A stretch of DNA of 64,000 nucleotides from Macrostomum hystrix (lineage: Eukaryota > Platyhelminthes > Macrostomidae). How positions within the stretch are numbered: position 1 is the first letter of the stretch; every line of letters starts with the position of its first letter. Below the pieces are notes generated by a model. That model did not search any database. It had not been told where the DNA came from and saw only the letters and a program-made list of their open reading frames with translations. The stretch spans positions 1,183,501 to 1,247,500 of the forward strand of contig CATNEN010000001.1 of the NCBI GenBank assembly GCA_950097015.1. The letters run 5' to 3'. A program made the position numbers and the translations under genes. Shown here one piece after another: positions 23,701-33,939 of the stretch.

Positions 23701-24598
23701 GGTGTAGATGAGGGAGTGAGGAGAGAAACATAAGAAAGAGGAAATAGAAGAAAATAAAGCAAAAGGCAAGTATATACTGTACAATTCGCAGTTATTGTAT
23801 ACATGATTATATTTTTTATGTATTTATGCTTTATACATATAATTATATATATTTGTCTGTGAGTTCTGTTCATAATCGTAAATACATGACGAGCAGCAAT
23901 TCGACTTAAAAAAAGAAAATTGTGTTTCAGTTAGATATAATAGAAACAAAGTTTGATCGCGGAGACAACAGACAACAGATCAGAGACACGCAAGGACACA
24001 GCTAAATAATACAGCTACAGGAACATCAGAAGATTACACAGCGGCTGCATTACAATAAGCTTTCTTGTTCTACAAACAACAAAATCAACTATTAATGTAA
24101 GCACACAGAGTCAAACAACTTTAACTAGCAATTGTGTAGCTTTTAGCAGTGACGGCACGCACAACAATAGCTGAAAAAGAACATGAGCTGATTTTTCAAA
24201 CAGAGAAGTTAAAAAAGTAGCATAAGACGCAGTGTTATCATTAAAAAATGTTCTTTTGATTACCAAGCAGGCATTGCTAGAAAACATAGTAAGAAAATCA
24301 GCAATACTACAAATGATGTCTTAAGGCGCGTGCACGGAACTTTTCGAGATACCTTGTAACCTAGCAACTACTTGCTGATAGAGTTTTACATTATAAGTGC
24401 AGCAAAAGTACATAAAATGGATAAGAAAAAATCTGAAAACGTTTTCAGCCTCTGAGATGGCCTTCGCAGACAGAAATCACTAAACTAAGATACTGAAATA
24501 GTTAAAGAAAATCGCGTGACATTCACGCAACACTAGATAGCGATAAAAACTAATTTTTTTATCATCACATCAGCTAATTATAAAAATGTATTTAATTT
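23701..24598. other. AT-rich stretch without recognised genes
   Basis: Low-complexity A/T-rich sequence between two arrays. No open frame with codon bias, RNA gene or transposon ends seen. Confidence 0.5.
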
Positions 24599-25125
24599 TA
24601 GATGAGGCGCTGTCACACCTGCGAATTAGCGATTGCGATTGTGGGATGGGTGTTGTCGCACCTGCTAATTAGCGCTTGAAATTTGTGGGTGCTGTCACAC
24701 CTGCTAATTAGCGATTGCGATTGGGGTGGGTGTTGTCACACCTGCTAATTAGCGATTGTAATTTGGGGTGGGTGTTGTCACACCTGCTAATTAGCGATTG
24801 CGATTGGGGTGGGTGTTGTCACACCTGCTAATTAGAGATTGCGATTGGGGTGGGTGTTGTCACACCTGCTAATTAGCGATTGCGATTGGGGTGGGTGTTG
24901 TCACACCTGCTAATTAGCGATTGCGATTGGGGGTGTGTTGTCACACCTGTTAATTAGCGATTGCGATTGGGGTGGGTGTTGTCACACCTGCTAATTAGCG
25001 ATTGCGATTGGGGGTGTGTTGTCACACCTGTTAATTAGCGATTGTGATTGGGGTGGGTGTTGTCACACCTGTTAATTAGCGATTGCGATTGGGGGTGGGT
25101 GCTGTCTCACCTGCTAATTAGTTAT
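24599..25125 (+). repeat. 41-bp minisatellite between tyrosinase and E2
   Basis: About twelve units containing GTCACACCTGCTAATTAGCG and ATTGCGATTGGGGTGGGTG. The outer copies are diverged. It has the same period as the array at 1434-1712 but no clear sequence match. Confidence 0.93.
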
Positions 25126-26371
25126 TTCAGTTAGGTGTGGTGTTTATACGCCTGGCAAAAAGTAACTAACTAGTTATTGTTGCACTAAGTTACGTAAAAC
25201 TCTATGCCATTTAACAGCAAGTGGAATATCTGTGAATTTTAGTTTCGCCGGCAAAAAAGCAAAACAACAAAACAAAGCTAAGAAACATTGTTATTTTATA
25301 CGCCTACGATAGTAGAAAACAAGCGGTAATAGCATGTCTTTGTCGAATACAAGTTATAATGGTAATCGGTTATTAGTAATAACAAACTGTTAAAAATGCA
25401 CTTGTAAATAAATATTTTCATTGAAAATTGAATAATAGCTCAACTAGTGATCCTATCCAACAAGTTGTATAGTCGCTTACGTATCAGATGGATGAATTGC
25501 AGGATTCAATCAAACTAGCTACTTAAGACGAGTAGTACTTTACAACTTTCATAGCTGAAATATGTCAAAAAAAATTAGTTTTATTTTACGCTTTAAAGAA
25601 ACGACAATCAGAAAGAAGCACAAACAGTACCAGAAAGCTGTCATGCAATTTTTCGGATTGGTGTAGATAAAAGTTCCATCAATAGATTGTCCCCAAGTAT
25701 AGCTTACTAGGTGCTACATTGACAGTGAAATTGTTTATGACAGGTGCAGGACAGGTGAAAGACTGCTAACAACATTGAAGTGTTTGATTAATTATTCAGA
25801 TGAAATATGACACAATAACAACTAGAATCTGAATTTGTTTGCCGTGTGTTTATAATTATTTAAGTACCAGGCAAATTGGGTCAGACAAAATGAAACGCTT
25901 CTTTTGTTTAAAAACTACACGACAGCTGCTAACAGACCAGACTATGGTAAGTATTTCACCCGTTGATTTCAACAGACAAAATTTAGAATCAGCAACAACA
26001 GTGAGAAGCGTATGCTTAAAAAACTGAAAACTCAATATTTACACTCTAGTTATTGTCCCAAAGTAACCTGATTTAACGTTTTCCACGTTAACGTTAACGT
26101 TTTAACTTTGAAAGCGTTAATTTTCTTTTTAAAGTTTAACGAATTCAACATTGTTAAGCAAAAGTTAGGTATTTGAAAATAACTGAAAATAATAGACTAA
26201 GTAGAAGTTTAGGATCTGCGCACGTATTAAAATTGGGGATATTCGCCCTCCGCTGTAGCAAGCAAATCGGAATAAATCCCACACATAGAATAGTAAGAGA
26301 AGCAGGAAAATGACCAGTTCAAAGCGCATTTGCTCAAAAAAGAAAATGAGTTCTCAGCGTGTCGTGTTACA
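25126..26371. other. Region downstream of the E2 gene
   Basis: AT-rich, with no gene recognised. A small open frame at 25839-26027 lacks homology or codon bias. It probably contains the E2 3' UTR on the - strand side. Confidence 0.4.
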
Positions 26372-28875
26372 TCAGTGTGCCGCGCCGCTGCCGGAAGTGT
26401 TAGCGGAGACGCAGGTCTTATAGATTGACTCCAATCTAGCCAGCAGGTTAGTGTAATTAAACTTTGGCCTACTGTCGCCAAACGGATCACGCATTGGTGT
26501 GCCATCTTTAGCCTGGTTGCGTCGGCAAATGTCTGTGTAGTGCTGATAATAGTCTGGGAAATTGTCCTGCATCACCTGGAGAACAGGAGAGTAGATCTCA
26601 CAGTGAGCAGGAGAGTAGATCTCATAGTGAGCAGGAGAGTAGATCTCATATTGAGCAGGAGAGTAGATCTCATAGTGAGCAAGAGAGTAGATCTCATAGT
26701 GAGCAGGAGAGTAGATCTCATAGTGAGCAGGAGAGTAGATCTCATAGTGAGCAGGAGAGTAGATCTCATAGTGAGCAGGAGAGTAGATCTCACAGTGAGC
26801 AGGAGAGTAGATCTCATAGTGAGCAGGAGAGTAGATCTCATATTGAGCAGGAGAGTAGATCTCATAGTGAGCAGGAGAGTAGATCTCACAGTGAGCAGGA
26901 GAGTAGATCTCATAGTGAGCAGGAGAGTAGATCTCACAGTGAGCAGGAGAGTAGATCTCATAGTGAGCAGGAGAGTAGATCTCATAGTGAGCAGGAGAGT
27001 AGATCTCACAGTGAGCAGGAGAGTAGATCTCACAGTGAGCAGGAGAGTAGATCTCACAGTGAGCAGGAGAGTAGATCTCATAGTGAGCAGGAGAGTAGAT
27101 CTCATAGTGAGCAAGAGAGTAGATCTCATAGTGAGCAGGAGAGTAGATCTCATAGTGAGCAAGAGAGTAGATCTCATAGTGAGCAGGAGAGTAGATCTCA
27201 TAGTGAGCAGGAGAGTAGATCTCATAGTGAGCAGGAGAGTAGATCTCATAGTGAGCAGGAGAGTAGATCTCATAGTGAGCAGGAGAGTAGATCTCATAGT
27301 GAGCAGGAGAGTAGATCTCATAGTGAGCAGGAGTGTAGATCTCATAGTGAGCAGGAGTTTAGATATGGTGAATAGGAGAGAAGATATGGTTAATAATAGT
27401 ACAGTAGATAACGTATATATTTTTAATTTACTTTAAAACACAATACTTCACTAACCTGATAAAACGGCTTTGGCAGATTGCTAACCCGGCGTTCAAGCAT
27501 GTCGCACACTGCAGCTCGAATGGTCTCATGCGTGATAATGTCATTGTAGGCCTGGGCATCCCCCTGTTGACGCTCGACCTGCAGGTGGTGGGGGGAATAT
27601 AATTAGATTAAGGAGAATATTCGAGATTTTAGGAGTGGGGATATTGGGAATTGGGATTTATAGAGCATGGGAAAAATGGATTCACATTATTCGAGGGACG
27701 TGGGTGAAAAACTGACAGAGTTTTTAAGAATGCCAGATTGGGACAGGAATGGGAAGTTGGGATTTGAGTGATATGGGATAGGGCTATAAGGTCAGGATTT
27801 AGGATGAGAATTGACTCGCGAGATGCGGGATTAGGGTATGTGGCATGATGCGGATTTGGGAAAGTGGGATCTGGATTTGAGGGGGATTCGGGATGTGGAT
27901 TTAAGGGCTGATGTGGGATCTGGATTTCAGGGCTGATGTGGGATCTTGATTTGAGGAATGCGGGGTCTGGATTTGAGGAATGCGGGATGTGGATTTGAGG
28001 AAAGCGGGATCTGGATTTGAGGAATGCGGGATGTGGATTTGAGGAAAGCGCGATGTGGATTTGAGGAAAGCGGGATCTGGATTTGAGGAAAGCGGGATCT
28101 GGATTTGAGGGCTGATGTGGGATCTGGATTTGAGGGCTGGTGTGGGATCTGGATTTGAGGGCTGATGTGGGATCTGGATTTGAGGGCTGATGTGGGATCT
28201 GGATTTGAGGGGGTGAGGGATTTGGAATTGGAGGCTGCGGGGATTTGGAGGATTTGGGGATGCGGAATCTAGATTCGAGGAATGGGATAGGAATTAGAAT
28301 TCTATTTGATTAAAACAAATAAAGACATATACAAAGAAAAAGAAAAGTGTTTGTAAAGCTCGCACCTCAAATCCTGGCTCATTGTGATAGGGTCGCTCGT
28401 TGAGCAGAGTCTGTATCGACAGCAGGACACTGCGCAGGCTCATCACAGGCGTCCAACCGGGTCCCTGCCAGGTGCCCAGAATGCTCAGACAGATTTTGCC
28501 ATTCTTGTATAGATTAGGATTGAATCTAACCTGGCCGTTGCCAGTGGTAACTAGGCGAGCCCTAGGCGGCTGATTCGGATACTGGGCCGGGACGCGCATA
28601 ATGATGTAGAAGAAGCCGCCCTCATACGGAGTCTCAAATGGCCCAGTTAGCAGGGCGTGCACTTTTCCCAGATCTGCATCGTCTTGTACTACGAAAATTC
28701 CCGGAATGGGATCATTGAAAATCGATACTAGTTCATTTTTAACCCTGGCCAGACAGGAAGCTGGCAGGGGGGCGGATGGCGCGAATTCCGGGTCCCAATC
28801 GCTGCGACTCTGTGACAGAAACTTTTTGAAATCTTGAGTCTTCTCAAATGAACTGCTGCCGCTACCGCTGGCCAT
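26372..28875 (-). CDS. Ube2z: Ubiquitin-conjugating enzyme E2 Z-like (three exons)
   Basis: Exons 28875-28366, 27578-27456 and 26575-26372 join in phase 0 to a 278-aa protein. The UBC fold spans about 40-170, with [12 protein letters not shown], the [11 protein letters not shown] loop and the catalytic cysteine at 129 in [12 protein letters not shown]. The C-terminal extension ([28 protein letters not shown]) is characteristic of UBE2Z, the E2 charged by UBA6 with ubiquitin or FAT10. Known for the family: about 350 aa in mammals; this copy lacks most of the disordered N-terminal extension. The start at 28875 is the first Met of the frame, followed by a Ser/Gly-rich leader. Both introns are largely tandem array. 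The gene is divergent from DNAH10. Confidence 0.92.
26578..27357 (-). repeat. 24-bp minisatellite ending at the E2 exon 3 acceptor
   Basis: About 32 copies of a 24-bp unit (+ strand core GAGCAGGAGAGTAGATCTCA) containing a BglII-type AGATCT palindrome. On the transcript strand the unit reads CTACTCTCCTGCTCAC. The terminal copy, altered to CTACTCTCCTGTTCTCCAG, is the functional pyrimidine tract and 3' splice site. Confidence 0.95.
27840..28250 (-). repeat. 22- to 25-bp repeat in E2 intron 1
   Basis: Units of GGGATCTGGATTTGAGG followed by either AATGC, AAAGC or GCTGATGT. Diverged G-rich copies extend back towards 27600, so most of the 787-bp intron is repeat-derived. Confidence 0.88.
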
Positions 28876-29574
28876 AATGTTTTACTCGCTTTTAAGGATC
28901 TTTGTGGAGAATTTGAAGCAAGAATTGCAGCTAATACCAGTAGCCAAATGTTGTATCTTCGTTGCAATGTGAATGGCAATTATTAAAACTGTGAGTTTAA
29001 TGAAGAATATATACTGCCTTGACAATCCAGGCAAAGCTTCAATTATGAATCAATTACAGAAATATTACAGGTCAAGAAAGATTGATCACACACACAGCCA
29101 TAGTCAATCAGTCAATTAGAAAAAAAACAAGTTTTGGACTTCTTAAATTTGAAATATGTGCTTTTTTAGAACTATTGACTTTTAATGCCTTTGATTGGCA
29201 TATATATTTTAACATCTTCCATTTTATGATTAAAAAACTAACAATTTTTAATGGCTTTTTGTGAATTAGTTATATGTAATTCTTAATTAATATATACTGT
29301 AAATTTAGATTAGGCATGTGTCATTTATATGGGTCTAGCCATTTTAAAACCTATGATTATAAGATAATTAATAAGATAGATAAGATAAGATAAGATGATT
29401 ATAACATTTCTAAATGTATCACAAATTAGATTTTGACTCTAGAAGGTGTAATACAAATATCATAACTGTTTTGTTGAATTCTTATATACTCAATGTTACG
29501 TAAGAACTAAAAGGTAGTTTTTTTATTTAGAATATACCCTAGTTTATAAGTAGGCCTAAGCTTATTACAATAAT
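28876..29574. other. AT-rich divergent upstream region of the E2 gene
   Basis: Presumed E2 promoter and 5' UTR side. Contains a short GATAA microsatellite near 29370-29395. Nothing else recognised. Confidence 0.4.
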
Positions 29575-29585
29575 ATAAGTAATAA

Positions 29586-29897
29586 GAGGTTGTAGCCTAG
29601 TGGTTAGGGCGTCGGACTCACAACTTGAAGGTCGGGGGTTCGATTCCCGACTACCCTGAACAATTTGTGTCCTTTAGCAAGACACTTAACTCTACATTGC
29701 TTCAGTTCACCCAGCTGTTAAATGGGTACCAGCATCAGCTGGGATAATTGAAGGTGGGTGTGGCGTCCCCCCAGACCATGGACTGAACAGCTGTACGCAG
29801 CCTTCAGATGCGCCGCGCATTAACTGCGGCTGTGCTGTCGGCTGCACATCTGACCCAATTGGGGCAGGTGTAATCAATTATTATTATCATTATTATT
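29586..29897 (+). mobile_element. tRNA-derived SINE with 11-bp target duplications
   Basis: The tRNA-like head has a perfect A box TAGCCTAGTGG and B box GGTTCGATTCC. It is followed by a body (TGTCCTTTAGCAAGACACTT ... CACCCAGCTGTTAAATGGGT) of a type widespread in invertebrate SINEs, and a tail of ATT repeats. Identical flanks ATAAGTAATAA occur at 29575-29585 and 29898-29908. The perfect duplications suggest a recent insertion. Confidence 0.9.
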
Positions 29898-29908
29898 ATA
29901 AGTAATAA

Positions 29909-30970
29909 CTAGATTATCAAAAAATCACCCAAGATAATAACAAGGCATAATTCTTTAACCACAGATGGGAAGAATCTATTTGTTCCAACTATACACTTAG
30001 CTAGGCTTAGTCTAGTATAGGCCTAGGACCTAGTTCTACAATAAAGAGGGTCATAATGAGGGTTGAAAACTGCCACATTCCAAGCCGTCGAGGCCTATGC
30101 CACAGATTATATAGCTTTATAGCTAAGTAGGCATAAAAGTAAGTCACAATAGTTTCACTTCTGATTGGCTACTTCTAGGCCTACTATGGGATATAACATG
30201 TAATGGGATCAACCAGTCTTCATAAAACAAAGAAATTAAAGAAAAATGCATACTTTGCATTTGAATTGGCTATGTTGGGTCTGGGACTTGTGGGCCTAGC
30301 AACTATTATTATAGCTAAAAATAACATGGCACAGCAAGTTATCCTTTAAAGTGGCACTAAACCTACATCCTACCACAGAGTCACAGAATACTTCAATCTT
30401 AAAGTAAAAAAACATTAGCTGCCTAGGCTCATAATCTTACCAATCAGTTTACTTCTAATTTTCATTTAATGACTTTTTGTTTGCTGCCAGTTTGTCAGCC
30501 TAAATATAATGTGATCATTTTGTCTGGCTGGTTCTCAATACAATATAATGCTTAATTTACCATATTTGTACCACATTTACTAACACGGAGATACAGAGTG
30601 CATATGTAAACTACATACATGAACATAAAAGTCTAAAGACACCAGACTACCTAATGTTAGGCCTAGATATGGCCTGGCTAATATATAAAGAACATCATGA
30701 ATAAATAGACCTAGGCATGAACCATTAATTAGCTAAAGTAGAAACCTAGCCATGTAACTGCATAACACTAAAAGCAAGCAATAATCAGGATCAGGCCAGG
30801 GCCTTGACAATCACTAAAAAATAAAGGGCCTAATGGGTATAGTGGACAGTAGAGCCAAATTTTTAGGGGAACATCAGGCTCAAGCCAAACCTTTATCCTG
30901 TCCATGAGCTAACAAGTAAAGTATTGACTAATTGACAACAAAGTGAGCTAAAAAATTCTCAATACTAGGG
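29909..30970. other. AT-rich intergenic DNA
   Basis: Unique-looking sequence with frequent AGGCCTA words. No gene, array or clear transposon ends seen. Confidence 0.4.
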
Positions 30971-30978
30971 CCACAAAG

Positions 30979-31423
30979 GGTCCCAGGTCATTTTGGTGAC
31001 AAGACATTTCGGTGACAGAATTGTTCAGTTCGGTGACAACTATTTTTGCACCTAAATATGCTGAGAAAACAGCCTTCCACGATCCAGTAGCTGCTTAAAG
31101 CCTGCACTCACCTTGTCAATCCAAAACTTGAAAAATGATTATTATACACATTTAATTAGTAATGAATAACTATTGAAACTATTGAATACTCATTAAATAA
31201 TTTAATAATTTAACTCATTTAAAGTACAACCCAGAGTGATGCAGCTTCTGATTAATACTTATAGCATTATTTAATTAATACTTTATATGTGTGCATAGTT
31301 AAAATGGAAGCTGTTTTTTAGCATATTTAGGTACAAAAATAGTTGTCACCAATCTGACCAATTGTGTCACTGAAATGACTTGAGTTGTCACCAAAATAAC
31401 TGTCACGGAAATGACCTAGGACC
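30979..31423. mobile_element. 445-bp MITE with long inverted ends (hAT-like duplication)
   Basis: The two ends form inverted repeats of about 110 bp starting GGTCC(C/T)AGGTCATTT and running through GTGACAACTATTTTTG(C/T)AC to CTAAATATGCT. The duplication CCACAAAG (8 bp) lies at 30971-30978 and 31424-31431. Inside each end GGTGACA recurs about every 16-25 bp. No open frame exists, so it is non-autonomous. The 8-bp duplication suggests the hAT superfamily, without proof. Confidence 0.88.
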
Positions 31424-31431
31424 CCACAAAG

Positions 31432-32382
31432 CATTGTATGCCACATTGACTTATATTCTGGGGACTAGGGTAGAGTATAGTGACTAGGCCTACAACCCAA
31501 TTTAGTAAGAGGGGCCTAGTCATTTTGGTAGCAACCAATTCAATAATAACTGCTTAGCTTTGGCCATATGATAAATGACTCAGTCATAGTTTTGTTATAA
31601 TAACTCTATAGTAGCAAATTCTATCTAAGTACAAAATCATTATAGAATACTATTTTACACACAAAATGTTGTCTTCTGTCTGACAAAATTTTAATCTAAA
31701 GCTAAATTTACATACATACATGTATATATGATACAAATTTGTGAATACTCTAGGCCTACTCTCCAATATATTATTATAAGGCAAAAATAAATAGTCTGAG
31801 ACTGAATAATTTGTGAGCAGCTTGACTTTGAAATAAAACTGTTAAAATTGTATGCCAATGAACAATATTGCCGATTCTCTTTTTAACATTAAATAGTAAA
31901 GACCATATATAAGAAGATCACTAGATGAGATCAATTCAGATAATTTGTGTTACTAAAGTTACTACATGGCTGCTACTGGCTACAGCTAGGCCCCCCTACA
32001 GGCTATGCCACTAAAATAAAAAACTATCAAAACTATTGTAAAATTTTCAAAATTAGAGCAACTATCTATCTGTCTGTACTTGGGTGTTATAGGTCTATAT
32101 TGTCATTTTTATCAATAATCAATATTGTACAATCAATGAATGAATCTTAGAAATAGGCCTATAATTTAACTATGATAATGCAGAACAAATTCTTAGACTC
32201 TTTGATACTAAATATCGTTATGAGGGTACATTCTATTCTACACAGCGGCCGTTGTCTAAACTAAATGACGGGGTCGTTTTGTCTGCCCGGTCCTCTATGT
32301 ATAGAATTGCTTCATGCATTATAAGTATTATAAGTAATTTTAATTTAATTTAATATTGTAATTCTGTTACGAAAACGATCGA
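31432..32382. other. Unique AT-rich sequence upstream of DNAH10
   Basis: No open frame with coding character and no further repeats recognised. May hold distal promoter elements. Confidence 0.4.
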
Positions 32383-32391
32383 AACTATTTT

Positions 32392-32545
32392 GGAAGTGGC
32401 TATTCGTACGGCAGTCCGGAAATATAAAATACCAATAATTCGCCATGAGGAAGCTTGCCGCGGGTTTTAGATTTGTTATAACTCGTTTCATCATTTCTTG
32501 GAAATGCACTTACAAAAGAGTTCTGCCGTACGAATAGCCACTACC
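32392..32545. mobile_element. 154-bp MITE with 23-bp inverted ends (Mutator-like duplication)
   Basis: Ends match as inverted repeats over 23 bp with one mismatch (GGAAGTGG or GGTAGTGG, then CTATTCGTACGGCAG). Direct repeats AACTATTTT (9 bp) flank it at 32383-32391 and 32546-32554. It lies about 290 bp upstream of the DNAH10 ATG. The 9-bp duplication is typical of Mutator-like elements. Confidence 0.82.
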
Positions 32546-32836
32546 AACTATTTTAATATCAAAAACTAAATTTTTGTAAAAGCCGCAACTTTTACGTTAA
32601 AACAAAATGCTTACGAAAATATTTAAACCCTTATTTCAATCTTTGTGGAAGCCGATAATTATCAATAATATTGCTTTCAAAATTTTCAAAAAACTCTTTT
32701 AGTTGTCTAGGTGGAAGTATTTGTTTCTATGGCTAAAGTTTGCATTCTTTAAATTAGAGCAAAACCTTCGATATTTTGTTGCAACTCAAGAAACTTATTT
32801 TGGGTCCTGAACTCTTTGAAGCAACTCAAAGAGAAA

Positions 32837-33939
32837 ATGGACGACGTTCGAATTGAATGGATGAGAGAACGAATTTACGAGGCGTTTTCTCTCACAGACA
32901 CAGTAGTTTTCGACGAGTTGTTAGAAAGAAATGACGCCGAAAACGAAAGGCTTATTGCAGGTTTTTTGAATGAGACAAAGGAAGGACAAACTACGCTAGT
33001 TTTTTACAAGACTCTAGAAGAGGAACAGGTGGAGGAGGAAGTGGAATGTGGTAAGTAATTTAAAGCAACTAATTTTGTTGCTATTCTTAAAAAATGTTTT
33101 ATTTCAGTATCTTTAATGGACTGTTTCGAAACCAGCTACCATATTCAAAATAAACATTAATCTTTAATCTTTTAAAAGTCTATGAAATATTTTAAAAAAT
33201 TATGTGCCTGACCATGACTACCAAAGGACTTCTAGCTACTAATTGTCTTTGTGTCTGAAACACTCGTGACTTTTTCTCACTGAAAAGTTAATTAAAACTG
33301 TCTTTGGAAAAAACTGCAAATATTTAATTTGAAATTTTGACAGAGAATTGTATTGTTTAAACTACTAAGTTATTAGTGATGGGTGTCGGTTAAAGTCACT
33401 ATTGTTTTTAGTCATTTAGTTTACCAGACAGTTTTCGCTTTAAGCAAGGACTACGCACCTAGAATTACTTAACTTAGAATGACTTATTTTAGCGTATTCG
33501 TAATTCCTTAGTGGTCCTTGGTTTAAAGTTGATCATGTGACATGTCACAGGCGCAAATAAACAGAATTAAACTTTTCTATTTTAGAACCTTCCATCCCAG
33601 ACATTGAGAATCCCGAAGAAGGTGTAGAAAACGTTGAAGAGAACGGCGAGAATACAGAGAAAAAGGAAAACGCAGACCATCAAGGTAATTGCTAGTTGCT
33701 AAATTATCAAGTCGCCCGTATAGACGTACAATCGCTCAGTCAGTAAAGGCGAAATTAGATAGAAAACTGATAAATATATTGTAGAAAAGGCATCAGAAAA
33801 ATCAAAGGAACCGAACGGCTCAGAGAAGGCCGATGTCGCGACTACCGAGAAGGACCAGGCCGATCACGCCGGCGGTGAGGCGGAGAAAAAAGACGGCGAA
33901 GGCGAGGAAGAGGAGGAAGGCGAGAAGAAGCCCAGAACG
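32837..33939 (+). CDS. DNAH10: DNAH10 exons 1-3: acidic N-terminal extension
   Basis: Exons 32837-33050, 33586-33684 and 33785-33939. The first begins [19 protein letters not shown]. Exons 2-3 encode mostly Glu, Lys, Asp and Gly, with no fold expected. All three small-exon junctions use GTAAGT/GTAATT donors and TTTAG/TGTAG acceptors and agree in phase. Divergent Glu-rich N-termini are normal for DNAH10 orthologues. Confidence 0.82.

Noticed and set aside
23097-23873. Pro/Ser/Leu repeat open frame on the - strand
   Set aside because: It is the complement of the polypurine array.
26540-27436. RRVDLIVS-repeat open frame as a gene
   Set aside because: It is the 24-bp array in E2 intron 2, bounded by confirmed E2 exons.
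29588-29660. Functional tRNA gene
   Set aside because: Internal promoter boxes are intact but the sequence continues into a SINE body and ATT tail with target duplications; the arms do not fold as a clean tRNA.
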